Of a DNA stretch of 19,006 bases, positions 14,848-19,006 are shown one piece after another. The stretch lies in assembly GCA_964637365.1 (NCBI GenBank), contig CAZWWH010000032.1:1-19006 (forward strand), in the 5' to 3' direction. This DNA comes from Cryptoclostridium sp964637365. Lineage in GTDB: Bacteria > Bacillota > Dehalobacteriia > UBA7702. The notes beneath the pieces were generated by a model. The model did no database searches. It was not told the origin of the DNA and saw only the letters and a program-made list of their open reading frames with translations. The translations under genes and the position numbers were made by a program. Within the stretch, counting starts at the first letter, position 1. Each line of letters begins with the position of its first letter.

Positions 14848-16210
14848 CTTCTTTACTACCTATCTTTTGGCCATAAGTAACATCGGCTTCCTCGCCCCGC
14901 TCCTTTTCTATCTGCTTCATCTCGGATTCGGCGTCCTCCACCCAAGGATGATTTTGTAAAATGGTCTTTTCGGAAATAATGCCGACACTCTGCGCGGCGA
15001 TTTGCGCCGTTTCCTGGTCGTTGGAAATCTCATTGCGGATGAATACCTGCTGTACTCGGATCTTTGGGTCTTCCGCCACACCCAAATAGTGGAAGATGAT
15101 TCTCAAAAGCTGGGAAAATCCTGCCCGAAATTCCGTTTCCAGTAACCCCGCTTTGATTTCCAACAAACTGTAAAGGTATTTCAACGCCACGCCGGAACTA
15201 TTGCCGAAGTTCTGCGGATCGGGATCCACCCCTTGCCCGGAAATGAAAATCTGGCGTTTCAAAATGTCCAAAAATTTCACTCTAGCCTCCGTGGGGATTT
15301 CAATTTGCATGGCCTCTACTCCACCGCTCCCCCCTGGGGACAAGCCGCCGTCCTCTATCTTAATAGCCTTGTACTTCTTTAATTCCGATAAAAAGGTATT
15401 AAGATCTTCTCCGCCGTAATTGCGAATCACAAATACGACCTCTTGGATATCCGTCAGGTCGTTGGCAAAGCCCGACACCACTAAATCATATTGGTCGATC
15501 AAGTCCTTCACCATAGGCAGATCCCCGGTATGGGTTGCGTTGTTGTAAAAGGGTACAAAGGGGACGTAGCCCATATTATGCTTTACGATGTTGGTGTTGT
15601 ACCCATCTAGTAACGCCATAACGATATCATGTTCGCCTTTTTGTTCATAAAACGATACTTCCGTGGCGGTCCATATCTCATACCGCGTCATCGGTTCCGC
15701 GTCCTCATCGCGTATCATGTAAGTACGCAATACCGCCTCTATCTCGCTTTCCAGGCTGTCGGAATACACCGGCACTAGCTGATGGGCCGGAACTTCAGCA
15801 TAGCAAAACTCGCCGCTATCATCAATCCAACAATGAAGCCAACCCACACCGCAGTTCGACGCACTGATGCAGAGGTTTTTTGCCTTCTTAACGAAATCAC
15901 CACCTAAAACTTCTGTGATTTTATCATTGAGTGCGTTATCCCCGGTATCAAAGCCCGGCGCATAGGTAAAAAGATACGCCGCTTTCTGATTTACTAAAAG
16001 CTGGTGCCAGTTGTGGGAGATGCGAAAATCGGCGTTGCGAAGAGGGTTATTTTTATTCTCCGTCTTCCTCCGTATATCGTCAAGATATGTAAACCGCTTA
16101 ATATCGTTTTGATTGTTATAGTAATCCCAGCCTTGGCGAACCTGTTCGAAAAAGCTCTGATGGCCGTTAAGGTGTTTTTTAATATATTTTCTTGCCTGTT
16201 CTAAATTCAT
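14831..16210 (-). CDS. Portal protein (SPP1 gp6-like)
   Basis: A 459-residue portal of the SPP1 gp6 family, the dodecameric ring through which DNA is packed and ejected. Diagnostic parts are the N-terminal 'RQGWDYYNNQNDI', 'ADFRISHNWHQLLVNQKAAY' (split from a longer conserved run), 'LCISASNCGVGWLHCWIDD', 'FYNNATHTGDLPMVKDLIDQ' and 'SGVALKYLYSLLEIKAGLLE'. The last is the stem/crown segment that gp6 relatives share. The tail is acidic, ending GEEE. I start at ATG 16210, five bases after AGGTGA; a GTG at 16219 gives three more residues but lacks a ribosome site. It lies between large terminase and MuF gene as in SPP1 and PBSX. Confidence 0.95.
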   Translation of the reverse strand: MNLEQARKYIKKHLNGHQSFFEQVRQGWDYYNNQNDIKRFTYLDDIRRKTENKNNPLRNADFRISHNWHQLLVNQKAAYLFTYAPGFDTGDNALNDKITEVLGGDFVKKAKNLCISASNCGVGWLHCWIDDSGEFCYAEVPAHQLVPVYSDSLESEIEAVLRTYMIRDEDAEPMTRYEIWTATEVSFYEQKGEHDIVMALLDGYNTNIVKHNMGYVPFVPFYNNATHTGDLPMVKDLIDQYDLVVSGFANDLTDIQEVVFVIRNYGGEDLNTFLSELKKYKAIKIEDGGLSPGGSGGVEAMQIEIPTEARVKFLDILKRQIFISGQGVDPDPQNFGNSSGVALKYLYSLLEIKAGLLETEFRAGFSQLLRIIFHYLGVAEDPKIRVQQVFIRNEISNDQETAQIAAQSVGIISEKTILQNHPWVEDAESEMKQIEKERGEEADVTYGQKIGSKEDGEEE

Positions 16211-16241
16211 AAGTTTCACCTGCTGTGCATGCCGTTTCGGC

Positions 16242-17498
16242 CTACTTCAAGATACTGACACCGCCGCCGATACCTTCCGTGGCATACCGCAGCGCGTCCA
16301 TGATATGGTTATAGTCGTCAATGGGTTTACTGTCCACAGTGCCGTCGGTCTTTGTGTCCCACACATAGTTATGCAGCTCCATCATCGTGTTGCCGCATCG
16401 GGGATGGACGAACATTCGGTAGCCCTGCACTCTCTGAATGCCGTGACGCACGCTGTCAGGCCCTTTCAGTGCGGCGGTTATTCTGGGAATCCCCAACTTC
16501 CGTAGCTCTGCAATGGATTTCGGCTCGGCGCTGTCGGCGATAATGCGCTCCTTGGCGTAGCCTTTGCTTTTCAGCATCTCGGCGATGTCGGGGTTAATCA
16601 TGGCCTTTTGGTAATGCTCGTCAAAAATGAAGATTTCTTTGTTTTCTTCGTCTAACAGCAAAGCCACGAACCCCACAGGATCGTTTGTATAGCCAAAATC
16701 AAGGCCGAACAACGCTCTACACCAGGGGCTCACTTTGAGGATCTCACGATAATCAAACTCTTTTTCTTCCCAATTTTCGTATACCAGCCCCTCGGCAATG
16801 CCCCAGTTCCCAAGTCCTTCAATGGAATATCGCCGGGGAAACCGCTCCTTCATATCTGCGAAAATGGCACGGTCGTCGTCACCCAAAAATTCGTTGCATT
16901 GATATGTCGTTGTTATTGCCAGGATATCATCGGATTCGGCGTCAAAAAAACGCTTTTTCAGCCAGTGTTTCTCTGACCACGGATTAAAGGTCAAAGTCAG
17001 CTGCTTAAAATATCCTTGCGGCAGCTCGCCACGGATAGACATATCTAACTTGTTGAAATCGTCTTCCTTCTCAATCTGAAACGCCTCTTCTACCCATACC
17101 CAGCACAAATATCCCCGCTCCACCGTAATGGAAGTGATGCTCATGGGGTCGTCCATCCCTCGAAACAGAATCTTTTGTCCCGTGGGCTTATACATCATTT
17201 CTAAAGGAGATTTGGAACATTGCCAAAGGTGCGCAACGCCAAGGCGATACATCGCCCATTTCAACTGCGCATAAGTCGAATCTTTATGGCCGTTGAAATA
17301 GCGGCGTACTACTAATAAATTTGCTTTAGGATATTTCATTAAATGGTAAATAAACCACAATGCCGTGGTGCAGCTCTTTTTACTACCCCGGCCACCTTTC
17401 AATATGCGGTAGCGTCCTTTGTAATGCCAGAAAGTTGCGTACCCTTTACCGATTATATCAGGGAGTCTTATGCGGTTTTCAATCTTCAAGTAAATCAT
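16242..17498 (-). CDS. Terminase large subunit (XtmB/PBSX-like)
   Basis: A terminase large subunit of about 418 residues, the ATPase-nuclease of packaging. Counting from the ATG at 17498: Walker A 'LKGGRGSKKS' at about 33-42; Walker B 'CWVWVEEA' at about 132-139, with the catalytic Glu pair; a C-terminal RNase-H-like nuclease with acidic residues in 'LFGLDFGYTNDP' (D267), 'IIADSAEPKS' (D322) and 'DDYNHIMDALRY' (D394/D395, D401). All key residues are present. Length is normal for the PBSX group. The start is uncertain: TTG 17507, ATG 17498 and TTG 17489 are all possible, and the GAGGGGG run is best spaced for 17489. It overlaps the small subunit gene by about 20 bases. Confidence 0.95.
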   Translation of the reverse strand: MIYLKIENRIRLPDIIGKGYATFWHYKGRYRILKGGRGSKKSCTTALWFIYHLMKYPKANLLVVRRYFNGHKDSTYAQLKWAMYRLGVAHLWQCSKSPLEMMYKPTGQKILFRGMDDPMSITSITVERGYLCWVWVEEAFQIEKEDDFNKLDMSIRGELPQGYFKQLTLTFNPWSEKHWLKKRFFDAESDDILAITTTYQCNEFLGDDDRAIFADMKERFPRRYSIEGLGNWGIAEGLVYENWEEKEFDYREILKVSPWCRALFGLDFGYTNDPVGFVALLLDEENKEIFIFDEHYQKAMINPDIAEMLKSKGYAKERIIADSAEPKSIAELRKLGIPRITAALKGPDSVRHGIQRVQGYRMFVHPRCGNTMMELHNYVWDTKTDGTVDSKPIDDYNHIMDALRYATEGIGGGVSILK

Positions 17499-17919
17499 CC
17501 CCCTCAAAGATTACCGGGGCATTAAAGTCGGCCTGCACTTTGTCCGTAAACATCATATACCGTTTGCCGATGAGCTCCGCAGCTTTCAATTTATCCTTTT
17601 CCGACGGCGCCTTGTGCATCCTTCTCGCCTCGCTGAACCCGTCGCCGCGGCCTTCTACGACAATCTCTTCTGAGGAGCTTTCGCCGCGCATCACGGATGT
17701 TAGATATTTCAAAACTTCGTCCTGATCAGCGATTAGTTCAGATTCTTTTTTCGCCATGCGGCTTTCAATATACGTTTTAATCTGAGGTTTTATGAGGTTG
17801 TCGGCTCCCGTTCGATATGCTGTTTTCTTTGAATATCCTGCCCTGATGGCTGCCTGCGTGGCGTTAAGGTCTACGAGATATTCATCGCAAAAGCGTCTTT
17901 GTTTTGCTGTCAAAGCCAC
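17479..17919 (-). CDS. Terminase small subunit (XtmA-like)
   Basis: A 146-residue small terminase of the Terminase_2 / XtmA family, which binds the packaging site and loads the large subunit. The helix-turn-helix opening 'LTAKQRRFCDEYLVDLNATQ' and 'AAIRAGYSKKTAYRTGADNL' is nearly diagnostic. A helical oligomerisation region ('LIADQDEVLKYLTSVMRGES') follows, and the tail ends in an acidic segment. I place the start at GTG 17919, eight bases after AAGGTGG. An ATG-frame extension to 17964 would begin inside a terminator hairpin and is unlikely. No promoter is evident between that hairpin and the gene. Confidence 0.92.
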   Translation of the reverse strand: MALTAKQRRFCDEYLVDLNATQAAIRAGYSKKTAYRTGADNLIKPQIKTYIESRMAKKESELIADQDEVLKYLTSVMRGESSSEEIVVEGRGDGFSEARRMHKAPSEKDKLKAAELIGKRYMMFTDKVQADFNAPVIFEGDDLLED

Positions 17920-17955
17920 CAGGCTCACCACCTTTCTATCTCCATCTCCACACAC

Positions 17956-17988
17956 AAAAAGCACCTCGCCCAGATCGGAGGTGCTTTT
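17956..17988 (-). terminator. Strong terminator hairpin just upstream of the small terminase gene
   Basis: AAAAGCACCTC (17957-17967) pairs perfectly with GAGGTGCTTTT (17978-17988) around a ten-base loop, and on the minus strand five T follow. Its stem carries T on both outer arms, so it could also act on plus-strand transcripts. It ends about 36 bases before the chosen GTG of the small terminase. It would stop transcripts coming from the activator-like gene. Late expression then needs a promoter inside the hairpin-to-gene gap, which I cannot see, or anti-termination. Confidence 0.75.
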
Positions 17989-18002
17989 GCGAAAGGAGGT
18001 TT

Positions 18003-18061
18003 GTTATAGGAAAATGCTCACTGTAACGCACTATCATTTTAACACGGTAAAATGTACCGTG
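18003..18061 (-). promoter_or_regulatory. Perfect palindrome with a weak -10-like box downstream (possible late promoter)
   Basis: CACGGTA-N5-TACCGTG (18043-18061) is a perfect seven-base inverted repeat in the gap between the activator-like gene and the small terminase. On the minus strand TATAAC (18008-18003) lies downstream, with no acceptable -35 box at the right spacing. A palindrome centred roughly 55 bases before the inferred start, together with a missing -35, is the look of an activator-dependent promoter. The palindrome could instead be a weak terminator of the upstream gene, since TTAAAAT follows it. Confidence 0.3.
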
Positions 18062-18065
18062 AATC

Positions 18066-18434
18066 CTAATTTTTTAAAAAATCGTCTAGAATTACAAAAA
18101 AATCATCTCTTCGTCGATAATAGTATTCCTTGCTTCTGTTCATGCCCCGAAAGGACGACAGATAATTATAGCCTGTGCCGTGATGCCGCAAGGCAAACAG
18201 CAAATCTTGATAAATGTCAGGGGCCGCCTTCATTGCGCACTGTTCAATAGCTTCCATTTTTGAGAGCCAATACAAGGCCTTAAGTCCGTTATTTTCCGTA
18301 GGTTTACCAACAACTTTTTTCCCGTGGGGTGTTTCGTCTAATTCTGCCGTTCTCACGGCGTGACACGCTTGATAATTGGCTAAGTACTCATTGTATCTGG
18401 CGCAGAATCGTATGGAGGATTTGGACAAGATCAT
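18066..18434 (-). CDS. Putative phage late transcription regulator, N-terminus altered by junction
   Basis: A reading frame of up to 122 residues immediately before the terminase genes, where ArpU/RinA-type late activators sit. The C-terminal half 'LLFALRHHGTGYNYLSSF' and 'SKEYYYRRRDDFFVILDDFL' follows a pattern I associate with small Clostridial phage regulators ending in a 'yYyrRRrxFf.lLd' helix. The assignment is position plus this pattern, not a firm match. The first 12 to 15 residues (MILSKSSIRFCA) come from DNA that, on the other strand, encodes the plus-strand recombinase, so the native start is probably lost; the phage-derived part seems to begin near 'YNEYLANYQ'. No ribosome site supports the ATG at 18434. 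Confidence 0.5.
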   Translation of the reverse strand: MILSKSSIRFCARYNEYLANYQACHAVRTAELDETPHGKKVVGKPTENNGLKALYWLSKMEAIEQCAMKAAPDIYQDLLFALRHHGTGYNYLSSFRGMNRSKEYYYRRRDDFFVILDDFLKN

Positions 18435-18807
18435 TCAAAGGCTTTATGAGGATTCTGTTCTCGGCAAGCTGAGCGACCTCCGCTTCCAAAAACTCTCGGC
18501 ACAGTATGAAACGGAGCAGGCAGAGATTCAGCAGCTCGCTGTTTTGCTGGAACGGGAAATTGAGAACGAGGCTGGACAGATTGCCGATGTAGGGCGTTTC
18601 CTTCAACTTGCCGACAGGTATTCCGACTTGCAGGAGCTTGACGCTTTCACAGTAAATGAACTAATTGACAGAATCGTGATTCATAGCCCGGAGAGAATCG
18701 GCGGGAAGAAGCATGTCACGATTGAAGTCTACTTTACCTATGTGGGAAAAATCCGAATTCCACTTGCTAAACCGGAGCTGCCGACAGAGATAGAAGAACC
18801 GGCGTGA
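18397..18807 (+). pseudogene. Large serine recombinase, C-terminal fragment (DUF4368 region)
   Basis: About 135 residues of the C-terminal end of a large serine site-specific recombinase. It shows the coiled segment 'NRMEDLDKIIQRLYEDSVLG', 'KLSDLRFQKLSAQYETEQAE', 'LDAFTVNELIDRIVIHSPER' and the terminal strand 'VTIEVYFTYVGKIRIP', in the order of DUF4368-containing recombinases of Firmicute mobile elements. The N-terminal resolvase catalytic domain and the zinc region are absent: the frame is cut near 18397-18412, where phage DNA begins. Readings from the TTG at 18376 merely run into phage sequence. It ends at TGA 18805-18807, and a hairpin follows. It is non-functional as it stands. Confidence 0.82.
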
Positions 18808-18850
18808 CCTCTGGGCGGCACTCATAAGACAGTATTAGAAATGTTTTCAG

Positions 18851-18890
18851 GAAACGGCGTAGCTTGCGGGCTATGCCGTTTCTCCATTTT
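18851..18890. terminator. Shared hairpin between two convergent recombinase remnants
   Basis: GAAACGGCGTAGC (18851-18863) pairs with GCTATGCCGTTTC (18870-18882), thirteen pairs including one G-U on one strand, around a six-base loop. On the plus strand TCCATTTT follows. The hairpin lies 43 bases after the stop of the plus-strand fragment and contains the stop codon (TAG at 18871-18873) of the minus-strand fragment, as is common for bidirectional terminators between convergent genes. Confidence 0.6.
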
Positions 18891-19006
18891 GCAGGTTATT
18901 CAGCAAAGACGCGGGGAGCATTCCCCCAAGGTCATAGGAAATGTCAATCTACTGTTCCCTATGCCCCTTTGACTTGTCCGGCGCATGAACGTATACCGCC
19001 TTTACC
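18871..19006 (-). pseudogene. Second serine recombinase, C-terminal fragment with in-frame TAG
   Basis: Reading the minus strand from the window edge gives VKAVYVHAPDKSKGHREQ, then TAG (18949-18951), then IDISYDLGGMLPASLLNNLQ and NGETA before a final stop. This is the ending of large serine recombinases of the Clostridial mobile-element type ('vHAPDKSsGhR.QqIDIsYDLvG.LPasLL'), as I recall the family. The internal TAG falls where relatives usually have Gln (CAG), so a single C-to-T change explains it. Everything after the stop still reads well, which suggests recent inactivation. If real, the product lacks its last 25 residues, which may or may not matter. The catalytic part lies outside the window. 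Confidence 0.65.

Noticed and set aside
17920..17964. N-terminal extension of the small terminase (start at 17964)
   Set aside because: It would start inside the terminator hairpin and has no ribosome site; the family begins at about 'LTAKQRRF'.
17792..18250. 152-codon plus-strand open frame across the terminase leader, with an AAAGGAGGT at 17992-18000
   Set aside because: The SD-like stretch is real but lies 15 to 16 bases from the next ATG (18014), and the frame runs antisense through both the small terminase and the activator-like gene. No domain is seen.
1..19006. CRISPR array, tRNA or rRNA genes, insertion-sequence ends
   Set aside because: No spaced direct repeats, cloverleaf-like stretches or paired terminal inverted repeats with a transposase were found by eye in the window.

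Overview
The window is most of the late (virion structural) half of a prophage of a Gram-positive-type, low-to-mid GC Firmicute. The best homology is to the defective Bacillus phage PBSX (xkd genes) and to SPP1-type head proteins. Almost everything is on the minus strand and reads right to left in the standard late order: DNA packaging, head, connector, contractile tail, baseplate, tail fibre. Large serine-recombinase remnants with DUF4368-type tails at the right edge are typical of gut Clostridia and relatives, so a gut Firmicute host is likely. The genus cannot be told.

Layout from right to left. 18871-19006: the C-terminal tail of a minus-strand serine recombinase, broken by an in-frame TAG. 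18397-18807: the C-terminal tail of another serine recombinase on the plus strand, cut off at its 5' end. 18066-18434: a small phage gene in the usual place of a late transcription activator, which abuts the recombinase fragment directly. 17919-12885: small terminase, large terminase, portal, and a MuF-type minor head protein with a JAMM/RadC-like C-terminal extension, followed by two very small acidic genes and their own terminator. 12747-8061: scaffold, P22-like coat protein, four connector/neck proteins and tail sheath. 8060-5026: tail tube, tail assembly chaperone pair and tape measure. 5014-1: the PBSX-like baseplate set (XkdP-, XkdQ-, XkdR-, XkdS-, XkdT- and XkdU-like), a small Ig-like tail protein and the start of a tail fibre gene that runs off the window. 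Genes are packed with ATGA or TAATG stop/start overlaps, as in one long translationally coupled operon.

The parts together encode a DNA-packaging motor, a T-number capsid with P22/HK97 fold, and a contractile (myovirus) tail whose hub carries two peptidoglycan-acting domains. No lysis, integration, repressor or replication gene is in the window. The normal early module should lie right of the terminase but is replaced by recombinase debris, so the prophage is probably rearranged or interrupted near 18400.

Most interesting points: (1) a compositionally distinct AT-rich cassette at about 12.88-13.80 kb that looks like a MuF polymorphic toxin tip with two candidate immunity genes and a private terminator; (2) two -1 frameshift sites with slippery heptamers, a near-certain one (A AAA AAC) in the tail chaperone and a less expected one (T TTG GGC) in the Ig-like tail gene; (3) a strong terminator hairpin just before the small terminase gene with no clear promoter after it; (4) the abrupt phage/recombinase junction.
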